From assembly GCA_026387265.1 (NCBI GenBank), contig JAPLLZ010000033.1, positions 1 through 46,808 of the forward strand: a stretch of 46,808 nt of DNA, in the 5' to 3' direction. A program made the translations under genes and the position numbers. The notes below the pieces were generated by a model. The model was not told the DNA's origin. It did not search any database and was given only the letters and a program-made list of their open reading frames with translations. The stretch comes from Candidatus Omnitrophota bacterium. Lineage in GTDB: Bacteria > Omnitrophota > Gorgyraeia > Gygaellales > Profunditerraquicolaceae. Below, in pieces: positions 16,842-24,605 of the stretch. The stretch's first letter is position 1. Every line of letters begins with the position of its first letter.

Positions 16842-17326
16842 TTGCCGGCTGCAGTTTCAATAACTTTCTTAAAAATCAATAAATTATCTTTAGAATGCTT
16901 ATTAATGAAACCTTCTACCTGCTCATCGCTGAATTTAGCCTGAGCATCCATTTTAAAATGCTGAATCCAAGTCAACTCAACACCATCTGGCTTGGGCGTA
17001 TATAGCCAGATAATCTTCATATACTCAAATGGAAATTTGGGCTCATGACGTTCTGAATAAGTAAACCCCGTTAGAAGTCCCGCGGCGCGGGGCGCCACTT
17101 CTAATGGGGTAAACAAGTTATCCTTAAACAACAGCCTCCAGGAAACCCAGGATTTATCTTCATCATCGGTCAGCCGGAAGGTAATTTTATTGGCTTCTTT
17201 TTTCAAAATTTCGGCTTTTTTGTATTCACTACCAAATAACTCTGTCCAGCGGGGAATATCATTAGAAATGTCAAAAACTAAATCATAGGGTGCGTTGATC
17301 AATATCGAATTACATGTATGCCCCAT
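16838..17326 (-). CDS. SRPBCC-fold polyketide cyclase/aromatase-like protein
   Basis: A 162-residue START/SRPBCC protein. NSILINAPYDLVFDISNDIPRW is the typical opening of polyketide cyclase/dehydrase and aromatase domains, with FGSEYKKAEIL and WVSWRLLF following. These enzymes bind the poly-beta-ketone and direct aldol ring closure and dehydration. ATG 17326 has a clean GGAGGAG site. Residues about 73-88 (PLEVAPRAAGLLTGFT) are encoded by a palindrome, 17062-17114, flanked by direct TAAAC repeats; removing 48 nt would give LLFKDNLF-TYSERHEPK and a 146-residue protein, the usual length. So a palindromic element seems to be inserted in frame in this gene. Coupled to the MFS gene by a GTGA overlap. 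Confidence 0.85.
   Translation of the reverse strand: MGHTCNSILINAPYDLVFDISNDIPRWTELFGSEYKKAEILKKEANKITFRLTDDEDKSWVSWRLLFKDNLFTPLEVAPRAAGLLTGFTYSERHEPKFPFEYMKIIWLYTPKPDGVELTWIQHFKMDAQAKFSDEQVEGFINKHSKDNLLIFKKVIETAAGK
17062..17114. repeat. Palindromic element inserted in frame in the cyclase gene
   Basis: Arms ACCCCGTTAGAAGT (17065-17078) and ACTTCTAATGGGGT (17097-17110) pair with one mismatch around a GC-rich 18-nt loop. TAAAC occurs at both edges (17062-17066 and 17110-17114), so the inserted length is 48 nt, exactly 16 codons. The arm shares CCCCGTTAGA with the 14135-14379 element. Confidence 0.75.
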
Positions 17327-17348
17327 TTCTCCTCCTTCATTAACTTGT

Positions 17349-17446
17349 TCTTTTAGATTAATTTATACGGGATGACTGGGGTATTTTTGCAGCGCGTCAG
17401 CGCAAAAAAATACCCCAGTCAGACCGTGAATTATTAATCTAAAAGA
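17349..17446. repeat. Nested inverted repeat between the two cyclase genes
   Basis: Outer arms TCTTTTAGATTAAT (17349-17362) and ATTAATCTAAAAGA (17433-17446); inner arms GACTGGGGTATTTTT... (17374) and ...TACCCCAGTC (to 17420). The outer right arm contains the stop of the PF04199 gene. On the transcript the inner hairpin could act as a terminator or RNA stabiliser; there is no clean terminal T run. Confidence 0.65.
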
Positions 17447-18234
17447 GCAACCACTCTGGCCCAGGCTGCGCCAGTATTTTTTATACGTATCGGAAAACAA
17501 AGTATTTTAAAACCAAAGTTCGGTAAGTTTTCCAGATTCGCCAGGCGTTCAATATGGATAAATTCTTTTTGCCGGCCGTAAAAATGCGCCGGATAAAATG
17601 TTTTTGGGTCTTTAGTTTTAAGAAATTCTGCCAGCATAAACCGGTATGGCCGGTCAATCCCCATCGTGTCTACGCCAAATATTTTAATTCCTTTATCTAA
17701 AAGATACTTAATTGCTGAGGGGTCAACTCCGGGGTAATCCGCAAAATATCTGGCTTGTCCATATAACTTATCCGCACCAGTATGCAATAACACAATATCC
17801 AAAGGCTTAAGCTGATAGTTTATGGTAGCTAAGGCTTCCCGGATATCCTGCTCCTTAATTACTTCGTTGGGCTTCTTGTGGCGAAAGTCAAGCTTTACGC
17901 CTGGCTGATAACAATATTCTAAAGGAATCTCATCGGCGGTTTTAGCAGGCCGGCCTTCAGATTGGGAACCGTAATGAAAAGAATAGTCCAGATGCGTGCC
18001 GATATGCACCGGAGCATGCACAATTTCTAAAGACAAAAACTCTTCCTCCGGCAACTCTTCTTTCTTGATAATCCGCTGACCGAGAATATATTTAATCTTG
18101 CCCAGGAAAGTTTTCCCCATAATTACCCGGTTAAATTTTTCTACCCCGGCTTTATGGGTTACTCTTTCGATATCGACCTTGTGCACCTCAAAAGCGGTCT
18201 CATCAATAGGTAAGCTTAGATCAATGATCTTCAC
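17434..18234 (-). CDS. PF04199 cyclase-family hydrolase (kynurenine formamidase-like fold)
   Basis: A 266-residue metal-dependent hydrolase of the swivelling-barrel family. The defining motif HIGTHLDYSFHYG supplies His and Asp metal ligands, and LLHTGADKLYG and DTMGIDRP are family blocks. Members include kynurenine formamidase and proteins annotated as cyclases in polyketide clusters. GTG 18234 overlaps the ACP stop (GTGA), so it is translated with the ACP. Position right after ACP and before the SRPBCC cyclase suggests hydrolytic release or ring closure of the polyketide rather than tryptophan breakdown; no other kynurenine gene is nearby. Confidence 0.85.
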   Translation of the reverse strand: MKIIDLSLPIDETAFEVHKVDIERVTHKAGVEKFNRVIMGKTFLGKIKYILGQRIIKKEELPEEEFLSLEIVHAPVHIGTHLDYSFHYGSQSEGRPAKTADEIPLEYCYQPGVKLDFRHKKPNEVIKEQDIREALATINYQLKPLDIVLLHTGADKLYGQARYFADYPGVDPSAIKYLLDKGIKIFGVDTMGIDRPYRFMLAEFLKTKDPKTFYPAHFYGRQKEFIHIERLANLENLPNFGFKILCFPIRIKNTGAAWARVVALLD

Positions 18235-18467
18235 TTGGCTATTTTCCCCTCGATATTGCTGACGATATCATTAATCGTGGAATTTTTAGTAATCTCTTTC
18301 GGGCTAAGCTTGACGCCAAAGGCTTTTTCCAGAGCGATCACCGATTCCACCATTTCCGTTGAATCCACTCCGATACTATCAATCAAGGTAGATTCGTCTT
18401 TTAATTCCTCAATCTTAACTTTCAGAAGATTACTTAATACTTCTTTTATTTTTGTCTTCGTATCCAT
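18231..18467 (-). CDS. Acyl carrier protein of the type II PKS
   Basis: A 78-residue four-helix ACP. The phosphopantetheine attachment site is the Ser in IGVDSTEMVE (about residue 39), in the usual DSxxxVE context with Thr where FabD-type ACPs have Leu. AGGAGG lies just before ATG 18467. It is acidic and near the end of the run of synthase genes KS-alpha, CLF, (radical SAM), ACP. A phosphopantetheinyl transferase and a malonyl-CoA:ACP transacylase are not present in the window and must come from elsewhere, probably from fatty acid synthesis. Confidence 0.93.
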   Translation of the reverse strand: MDTKTKIKEVLSNLLKVKIEELKDESTLIDSIGVDSTEMVESVIALEKAFGVKLSPKEITKNSTINDIVSNIEGKIAK

Positions 18468-18512
18468 TTATCCTCCTGCCACAATATAAATTATTAATAA
18501 CATTTAATTTTT

Positions 18513-18577
18513 GCGGGTGACGCCTGAGATGCTTCGAGCCAACTTTGGCGAGAAACGCTCAGGTGGCATGACCCGCA
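18513..18577. repeat. Intergenic palindrome upstream of the ACP gene
   Basis: TTTTGCGGGT and ACCCGCAAAA form outer arms; GACGCCTGAG and CTCAGGTGGC pair imperfectly inside. It lies between the radical SAM gene and the ACP gene. Same bracket-in-bracket layout as the palindrome at 10773-10856; possibly an RNA processing or attenuation hairpin. Confidence 0.55.
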
Positions 18578-18608
18578 AAATTTAAATTTGTACTGCGCTA
18601 CCTAGCGC

Positions 18609-18640
18609 ACACCGGCGCAATACCTTTAAGCGCCGGGTGT
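18609..18640. repeat. Palindromic element, ACACC-GCGCAATACC family, copy 2
   Basis: ACACCGGCGC, loop AATACCTTTAA, GCGCCGGGTGT. It repeats the copy at 7232-7263 with the same AATACC start of the loop, while the stem varies by paired changes (CGCG versus GGCG). It immediately follows the radical SAM stop. Confidence 0.7.
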
Positions 18641-18646
18641 CTTACC

Positions 18647-20150
18647 TTATATTTGCACTTCACCCTTAGTGGCGGCAGCTTCCCACTTACCTACTCCATC
18701 CATAACATCTTTAAAACAAAGTTTGGCTAGCGGATCAAAGTTGCTCTCCATAATTCTATTAATTCTGCCGGGCTTTGAAAAAAATTCACGCATACACCAG
18801 GAACCCAGCCGGCCTAGGTCTTCGGTGGTCAAATGATCCGTGGGAATAACCGGATGTAAAAAATCCCACTGGCTGAAATCTACTTTTTTAGGATCAATCC
18901 AGTGCTTCTTTAAAGCAATCCTCCACATTGGAGAATTCGGAGCAGGAGTTACATAACCTACCCACAAAACATCCGGATCAACCTGATCAGTAAATTCAAA
19001 ACGCTGTTTTACAATCTCTTCAGTATCATAATCAAAACCCATCATGATATCGGCAACAATCGCAATATCATTGCGGCGGAACATATCAATGGTTTGCTTA
19101 ATCTGATCGATCGTTATGCCTTTGGCGATTTTCTTTAACTCTGATTGTGTGGTTACTTCAATACCAAAAACACCCATGAATAAACCGTTCTCCTTCATCA
19201 GAGGCAGGATGGATTCGCAATTTACCCAATCAATCGCCCGGCCTAAAGATACCCACTTAATCGGATTATTCGATGCTTTTTTAAGTTCACAGAACTTCTG
19301 CACTCTTTTAATTTGCCGCTTTCTTAAGTTCGCAAAACTTTTGCACTCTTTTCGGATCAACATTAAAATTATCATCCTGAATCACCACAACTTTAACTCC
19401 GTACTTTCTATGTAAAAGATTTAATTCTTCCATTACTCTTTCCGGAGATTTAGCGCGCCATTTCAAAAAGTCCGAAGGCGAACGCGGATCAAACTGATCC
19501 CACTCATAACAAAAAGTGCATGCTGAAGGACAGCCACGGGAAGTAACCATATCCACAAATGGTTTCCAATAGGTATGGCCGACATATTTATCCATCGGGA
19601 ATAAATCATACGCCGGCAAAGGAAGTTTATCTAGATCTTCCATCAGCGGTTTATGCGGGCCCATAACAATTGCCCCATCGATGCGGCTGGTTACTCCACC
19701 CACATCTTTAAGCGGTTTATTCTTATCAATTGCCTCAATCAAATCTCCAAAAGATTCCTCTTCCCCCATCACCACAAAATCAACTGCCGGATTTTCTTCT
19801 AAGGTCGGTACAGGCATCGCCGAATACCATAACCCACCCAAGATTATTTTGGTTCTGGGCAGTGCTTTTTTAATCCCTACTGCCGCATCTTTAAAATGGC
19901 GCAGGACTCCGTATCCGCCATAACCATGCAGCTGCTCCCCCATCACCACAACATCAGGATTCTTAGCCTTTACCTGCTCTACTAATTGCTCCATCGGTAT
20001 TTGATCAGCTTTACCATCAATCACCGCGACATCTTCATAACCTCTTTCCCGGACATAGGCCGCCCAGTGCGCATACAGTTGATTTGGAGAGCGGTGTATC
20101 CCATGCGTTGCCCAGGCGCCGACTTTAGGCATCACAAATAATATTTTCAT
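18647..20150 (-). pseudogene. B12-binding radical SAM protein, frame broken by a 43-nt imperfect duplication
   Basis: ORFs 19308..20150 and 18647..19375 are halves of one protein. The first has the cobalamin-binding Rossmann region (VVVMGEQLHGYGGYG, ILGGLWYSAMP) and the [4Fe-4S] motif SRGCPSACTFCYEW; the second has the rest of the radical SAM barrel. Both contain KRVQKFCELKKA because 43 nt are repeated in tandem (starts at 19281 and 19324, three differences in 29 bases). Deleting 43 nt restores a single 486-residue frame. GGGAGG precedes ATG 20150. B12-radical SAM enzymes often methylate carbon or phosphorus or rearrange products, making it a plausible tailoring enzyme. The break may be an assembly join of two strains or a real mutation. 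Confidence 0.8.
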
Positions 20151-20162
20151 TTAATTCCTCCC

Positions 20163-20300
20163 TTTAAACTCTAAACACTAAACTCTAAATCCTAAACAAA
20201 CCCTAAATCCAAAACTCGAATTCTAAAAACCAATGTTTTGAATTTTTAGTTTATAGTTTCGAGTTTGTTTCGAGTTTAGGATTTCGTGTTTAGGATTTAA
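20163..20300. repeat. Telomere-like heptad palindrome, copy 1
   Basis: The left half is a run of degenerate CTAAACN-type heptads (AACTCTAAACACTAAACTC...) and the right half its approximate inverse (...GAGTTTAGGATTTCGTGTTTAGG). About 138 bp, nearly filling the gap between the CLF and radical SAM genes. A second copy at 22868-23003 lies on the other side of the ketosynthase pair. Confidence 0.8.
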
Positions 20301-20305
20301 CATTA

Positions 20306-21535
20306 TTATGCTTTCTCTACCACCAACACGGAATTAATTCCGCCTCGTCCGCGTGAAATAATCAACGACTTATTTATTTTATATTCCCTGGACTCTTTAG
20401 CCACATAATTTAAATTATTTTGAGCCGGTTTATCTAAATTTAATGTTGGCGGGACTAAGTTATGCTCCATCGCCAAAAAAGCAATAATCATATCCAATGC
20501 TCCGGAAGCACCCAATAAATTTCCAAACATGGATTTCGGGCAACTTACCGGAATTTTCTTTAAATTGTTTCCAAAAACCAATTCCAGAGCTTTAATTTCG
20601 GAATTGTCCCAAAGCTCAACTGCCAAGCCATCTAAACTAATATAACCGATTTCTTCGACTGTTGCTTTCGCATCACTAAGTGCCATCTTAATCGCCCGGG
20701 CCAACTCTTTTCCGTCGCTGGCACAATTAATCCTATTTACTCCGTCGCAAGTAGTGCCATATCCGCTGATTAATCCTAAAATATTTGCTTGGCGATCTTG
20801 AGCACGCTTAATACTTTCCATCACCACAATCCCTGCGCCTTCGCCAATTACAAAACCACTGCGTGCCTGATCAAACGGACGATAAGCTGCTTGCGGATCA
20901 TTATTATTCTTGGATAATGCGCCATAGGTATTGCAACATAATAAAGCATAAGGAGAAACCGGCGCTTCCATTCCCCCGCCTAAAATCATATTTAGTTTAT
21001 TTTTAGCTAAAACTTTCCGGGCATAACCCAACGCCATCAAGGAACTGGCGCGATCACTGACTACGGTTTTACTAAACCCCTTAATTCCATAATAAATAGA
21101 AACCTGTCCTTGAGGAGCCGCCGGAAACCAGGCGCTGGCCATATAAGGAGAAACGCCTTCCCGGCCTTCCAAATATAAATCTCTTAATTCAGTCTCTGCA
21201 TAAAGCCAGCCGCCAATAGCGTTACCTAAAAAGATACCGACCAAATTAGGATCTTCGTTCTTAATATCAATCCCGGCATCCTGCAAAGCCAACTCCGCCG
21301 CCACCAGCGCCATATGTGAAAAAGCATCAATCTTCTTCAATAATCTTTCCGATATGTGGCTATACTTTTCTAAGTCATCAATCTGCCCGGCGATATGCGC
21401 AGGATAAAGGCTGGCATCAAAACGCGTAATCTTTTTAATAAATGAACGGCCGCTTTTAATATTGGCCCAAAATTGCCGCTTGCCAATCCCCGAAGGGCTA
21501 ACTACCCCGATACCTGTAACTGCTATCTTTTCCAC
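20306..21535 (-). CDS. Chain length factor (KS-beta) of a type II PKS
   Basis: A 409-residue ketosynthase-fold protein that has lost catalysis. Aligned to its neighbour, the active Cys (TGCTAG) is replaced by Arg in VVSDRASSL; the first His (NAHGSST) is replaced in SLDGLAVEL; and the second (IGH) is Asn in MFGNLLGAS. Such loss of all three residues is typical of the chain length factor, which pairs with KS-alpha and shapes the cavity that sets product length. GTG start at 21535 after AAAGGAAG. Follows KS-alpha on the same strand with a gap of about 60 bp. A degenerate FabF is the alternative, but the KS-alpha partner and ACP argue for CLF. Confidence 0.92.
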   Translation of the reverse strand: MEKIAVTGIGVVSPSGIGKRQFWANIKSGRSFIKKITRFDASLYPAHIAGQIDDLEKYSHISERLLKKIDAFSHMALVAAELALQDAGIDIKNEDPNLVGIFLGNAIGGWLYAETELRDLYLEGREGVSPYMASAWFPAAPQGQVSIYYGIKGFSKTVVSDRASSLMALGYARKVLAKNKLNMILGGGMEAPVSPYALLCCNTYGALSKNNNDPQAAYRPFDQARSGFVIGEGAGIVVMESIKRAQDRQANILGLISGYGTTCDGVNRINCASDGKELARAIKMALSDAKATVEEIGYISLDGLAVELWDNSEIKALELVFGNNLKKIPVSCPKSMFGNLLGASGALDMIIAFLAMEHNLVPPTLNLDKPAQNNLNYVAKESREYKINKSLIISRGRGGINSVLVVEKA

Positions 21536-21597
21536 CCAGATCTTCCTTTCTATTCTATCTATTATACCAACCCTTTTTAAGGAAGGGCTAGATCCAT

Positions 21598-22866
21598 TTA
21601 TCCACTATACCTTTTAAAAATAAGCGAAGAATGTATCCCGGAAAAACCGCTTGAGGTTTTCATAATCATATTGACCTTTTTTTGGATTGCCTGATTAGGA
21701 ATATAATACAAATCGCATTGTGGATCTTTCTCCTCCTGATTTATCGTAGGAGGCAGAAAAAAAAAAAAAAAAATCATTGAAACAATGGTCATCTCCACGG
21801 CATTAGCCGCAGCCAAAGGATGCCCAATCATGGATTTAAGCGAGCTAATCGGCAGCTTATAAGCATAATCCCCGAAAATCGCCTTATAAGCATTACTTTC
21901 AAAAATATCATTCATGCGCGTGCTTGAGCCGTGGGCATTAATATAATCAATATCCGTAGGCAAAACATCAGCATCTTTTAACGCTAAGCCAATACAAGTT
22001 TCCATCGCTCGGCCATCGCTGGGTAAATCCGTCATATGGAAAGCATTGCAGCTGGTGCCAAAACCTAAAATTTCGCAATAAATCGGCGCATTGCGTTTTA
22101 AAGCGTGATTTAATTCTTCCAAAACCAAAATCCCGGCACCTTCCCCCAAAACAAACCCGTCCCGTTTATTATCGAAAGGGCGTGACGCTTTTTGCGGGTC
22201 ATCATTATGTACCGATAAAACATTGACTACATCAAAAGCCCCGAAAGTAATCGGGGTAAGCGGTGCTTCGGCTGCCCCGCAAATCATTACATCCTGTTCT
22301 CCGTCTTGAATACTCTCTAAACCAAATCCTAACGAATCTGTACCAGCGGTACAGCCGGTAGAAATAGTATTACAGTTACCTTTTAAACCGTAACGTGCAC
22401 TAAGCTCAATGGAAGGAGTATTAAACATTGCCGCATCATAAAGATCCGCGCGGACCAAAGCCGGATTAATCGGCTGCTTACCGTCTTCAGTAACCAAAGC
22501 AAACTCTTCCTCCATATATTTTGTCCCACAGATAGCGTTAGCCAAACAAACACCAATACGCTGGAGGTTTTCTTTAGAAAAATCTAATTTACTATCTTCT
22601 ATCGCCATTTTACCGGCGGCTACGCCAAATTGCACATAGCGGTCCATGCGCATAACCTCTTCATGGCTTAACCCTAATTTAAAAGGATCAAAATCCCTGA
22701 CTTCGGCGGCGATCTTAGTATTAAAAACGGAAACATCAAAACCATCAACTAAACGCACTCCGGATTTACCTGTAGAAAACCCCTCCCAGGCATTCTTTTT
22801 ACCAATGCCATTAGGTGAGATTACTCCAATACCAGTGACCACTACTCGTCTTTTTTCCATATCCAT
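21598..22866 (-). CDS. Ketosynthase alpha (KS-alpha) of a type II PKS
   Basis: A 422-residue condensing enzyme. The triad is intact: Cys in STGCTAGTDS, His in INAHGSSTRMND, His in MIGHPLAAANA. TGCTxGxDS and the downstream NAFHMTDLPSDGRAM segment resemble actinobacterial aromatic type II KS-alpha rather than FabF. It performs decarboxylative Claisen condensations of malonyl-ACP. A run of 17 T encodes five Phe (MIFFFFFLPP) where homologues have varied residues; it is in frame here. The start is ATG 22866 or 22860, right at the edge of a heptad repeat, without a clear ribosome-binding site. The CLF gene follows. Confidence 0.95.
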   Translation of the reverse strand: MDMEKRRVVVTGIGVISPNGIGKKNAWEGFSTGKSGVRLVDGFDVSVFNTKIAAEVRDFDPFKLGLSHEEVMRMDRYVQFGVAAGKMAIEDSKLDFSKENLQRIGVCLANAICGTKYMEEEFALVTEDGKQPINPALVRADLYDAAMFNTPSIELSARYGLKGNCNTISTGCTAGTDSLGFGLESIQDGEQDVMICGAAEAPLTPITFGAFDVVNVLSVHNDDPQKASRPFDNKRDGFVLGEGAGILVLEELNHALKRNAPIYCEILGFGTSCNAFHMTDLPSDGRAMETCIGLALKDADVLPTDIDYINAHGSSTRMNDIFESNAYKAIFGDYAYKLPISSLKSMIGHPLAAANAVEMTIVSMIFFFFFLPPTINQEEKDPQCDLYYIPNQAIQKKVNMIMKTSSGFSGIHSSLIFKRYSG

Positions 22867-22867
22867 T

Positions 22868-23003
22868 TAAACTCTAAATCCTAAACTCGAAATCCTAAAC
22901 AAATCCTAAACCCAAAACTCAAAATTTAAAAACGTTAGTTTCGAGTTTCGAGTTTATAATTTTGGGTTTGTTTAGAGTTTAGTGTTTCGTGTTTAGGGTT
23001 TAA
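22868..23003. repeat. Telomere-like heptad palindrome, copy 2
   Basis: Left half AACTCTAAATCCTAAACTCG..., right half ...GTTTAGAGTTTAGTGTTTCG. Same design as 20163-20300. It occupies the gap between KS-alpha and the TIGR04076 gene and covers the place where a KS-alpha ribosome-binding site would be expected. Confidence 0.8.
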
Positions 23004-23598
23004 GATTATCCTCCTTTGCTCTAGTCACCTTAAAAACAATATTGCCGCCGTCCGGACAAGTGACCGTGTCAATGGAATCCGGATTAGGCATAAAGAAAAA
23101 TTTAGCTCCAAAATTTAAAGCAAACAGCGCCGGGAAAGCAGTATGAAAAGCTGCGCCACAAAACCCGGGAATACATTTTAACCCCTGCGTTTCCCATTTA
23201 TCCCCTATCTTATACCCAAAGGCACATTTACCTTTTGCCTGCACTACTTCTAAAGTCATTTTTTTAGGATTCGGGCCTTTGTGATCTGGGTCACGCGGAA
23301 TAACTTCCAGCTTGCCCTGCTTATCTAAAATCTCAGCCTTAAACTCGAGCTTGCCCCCATCAGGACAGATAACTAATAACGAACGTTGATTATCACGAAA
23401 CCCGAATTTTGCCCCAAAGCTTAAAGCATAGACAATTGGAAAAAGAGCATGCGCCAGGCCCAAACAAAAATGTTTGGGTGCGTGCGTAAAATCTTCTAGA
23501 ATAATCTCATCTCCGATTTTATAGCCGTGGTAACACTCTCCCATAACCTGGGTAACAGTAAGCTTTAAGCGCGGAAAAGGTGTTTTTACTTCATCCAT
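22993..23598 (-). CDS. Tandem TIGR04076-family protein
   Basis: A 201-residue protein made of two copies of the TIGR04076 domain. Each has a Cys-containing start (GECYHGYKIGDE; GKCAFGYKIGDK), an FGAKFGF or FGAKFFF core and CPDGG near the end; repeat 1 is about residues 10-95 and repeat 2 about 110-195. Conserved Cys and the CPDGG motif suggest metal or redox cofactor handling, but no reaction is established for the family as far as I know. It starts 2 nt after the ApbA/PanE stop, so it is in the same operon, first after the reductase. No signal peptide. The last codons overlap the heptad repeat. Confidence 0.75.
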   Translation of the reverse strand: MDEVKTPFPRLKLTVTQVMGECYHGYKIGDEIILEDFTHAPKHFCLGLAHALFPIVYALSFGAKFGFRDNQRSLLVICPDGGKLEFKAEILDKQGKLEVIPRDPDHKGPNPKKMTLEVVQAKGKCAFGYKIGDKWETQGLKCIPGFCGAAFHTAFPALFALNFGAKFFFMPNPDSIDTVTCPDGGNIVFKVTRAKEDNLKP

Positions 23599-23600
23599 TT

Positions 23601-24605
23601 TTAAACCAGCTCCTTAGTTCTTTGAATTAAATCTTCTTTACTAAAAAATCTACGGTTGGCTTCCACTTCATGCACCATTTCCACTAAAATTTTATTCAAA
23701 GGCAATTGCAGATTATGCTCCTGCCCCAGGCGTACAAATTCACCGTTAATATAATCAATCTCCGAAAGCTTACCCCGCATGATACTTTGCAATATTGATC
23801 CATACAACGGATCCTTACTTAAATTCCTCATTAAGCCTGAAAAAATCTCCGCCGCATGAACGCTGGGCATAGAAGTAAATTTGGTGATATTCTCTACCGG
23901 AAACCCAGGTAGAGAAACTAAATCTATGCCGATTTTATCAAAAGCTTCAAAAGCCTCTTTCCAGATAGCGATGCTGATCCGGCTAACCGTTAAATCACTA
24001 AAAACGTCCTGCATGCTTTTGCCTAGAATGGCCGGCAGGCAGTTATTGGCATTTACAAAAATTTTTAAATACTTCATCCCCTGGATATCCTGGCTGATAA
24101 TCGTCGGGAATGCCTTATCCAAAACTAAACTTAAAGCAATCAACGATTCAGTAGGATGGGAATTAAAAAAGTTGCCGATTATCCAGCTGCCTTCGAAATT
24201 ATGCACCACTTTGCCGGGCTCAAAATTAGTGGCGCCAAACATAACAATGCTAGAAACAATCTTCTCAGGCGGAAGATACTTTGCCGCTATTTTATCTGCC
24301 TGCACACCATTTTGAGTAGTAAGTAATAAAGAGCTGTGCATCAAACGAGCGCTGTCTGCCAGCGCCGAATCGATATCTTGAGTTTTAGTGGTTAAAATTA
24401 CTAAATCCGGGATATAGTTTAAGGTTTCGGCGATGCTTACGCGCACCGACCGATTGCCCCTAACCCCGGAGATAATAATACCATTGTCATTAATTGCTTT
24501 CACACTGGGGCCGCGGCCAACTAAAGTTACTTCTTCACCTTTTTGCTTAAGATAACCTGCGACTAAACAACCAATGGCTCCGGCGCCAATAACCGCAATA
24601 CGCAT
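23601..24605 (-). CDS. ApbA/PanE-type ketoacid/ketone reductase
   Basis: A 334-residue NADPH-dependent reductase of the 2-dehydropantoate 2-reductase family. RIAVIGAGAIGCLVAGYL is the N-terminal Rossmann motif; TKTQD and TTQNGV are typical blocks, and the catalytic Lys lies in the MKYLKIFVNANNCLPA helix. True PanE makes pantoate for CoA; this copy sits in the polyketide operon and may reduce a ketone intermediate, or raise pantothenate/CoA supply for the ACP arm. Its ATG overlaps the previous stop (TAATG). Specificity cannot be decided from sequence. Confidence 0.88.
   Translation of the reverse strand: MRIAVIGAGAIGCLVAGYLKQKGEEVTLVGRGPSVKAINDNGIIISGVRGNRSVRVSIAETLNYIPDLVILTTKTQDIDSALADSARLMHSSLLLTTQNGVQADKIAAKYLPPEKIVSSIVMFGATNFEPGKVVHNFEGSWIIGNFFNSHPTESLIALSLVLDKAFPTIISQDIQGMKYLKIFVNANNCLPAILGKSMQDVFSDLTVSRISIAIWKEAFEAFDKIGIDLVSLPGFPVENITKFTSMPSVHAAEIFSGLMRNLSKDPLYGSILQSIMRGKLSEIDYINGEFVRLGQEHNLQLPLNKILVEMVHEVEANRRFFSKEDLIQRTKELV

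Noticed and set aside
17434-18234. Genuine kynurenine formamidase
   Set aside because: Same fold and metal motif, but no tryptophan-degradation neighbours and overlap with an ACP gene; treated as a cluster cyclase-family hydrolase.
18647-20150. Two separate radical SAM genes (18647..19375 and 19308..20150)
   Set aside because: Each is half of one protein; the shared KRVQKFCELKKA comes from a 43-nt duplication.
20306-22866. FabF/FabB-type fatty acid synthases
   Set aside because: TGCTxGxDS and NAFHMTDLPSDGR signatures, plus a triad-less partner next door, fit KS-alpha/CLF better.
20163-23003. Eukaryotic (plant-type) telomere contamination
   Set aside because: The TTTAGGG-like heptads are degenerate, palindromic, short and embedded among intact bacterial genes.
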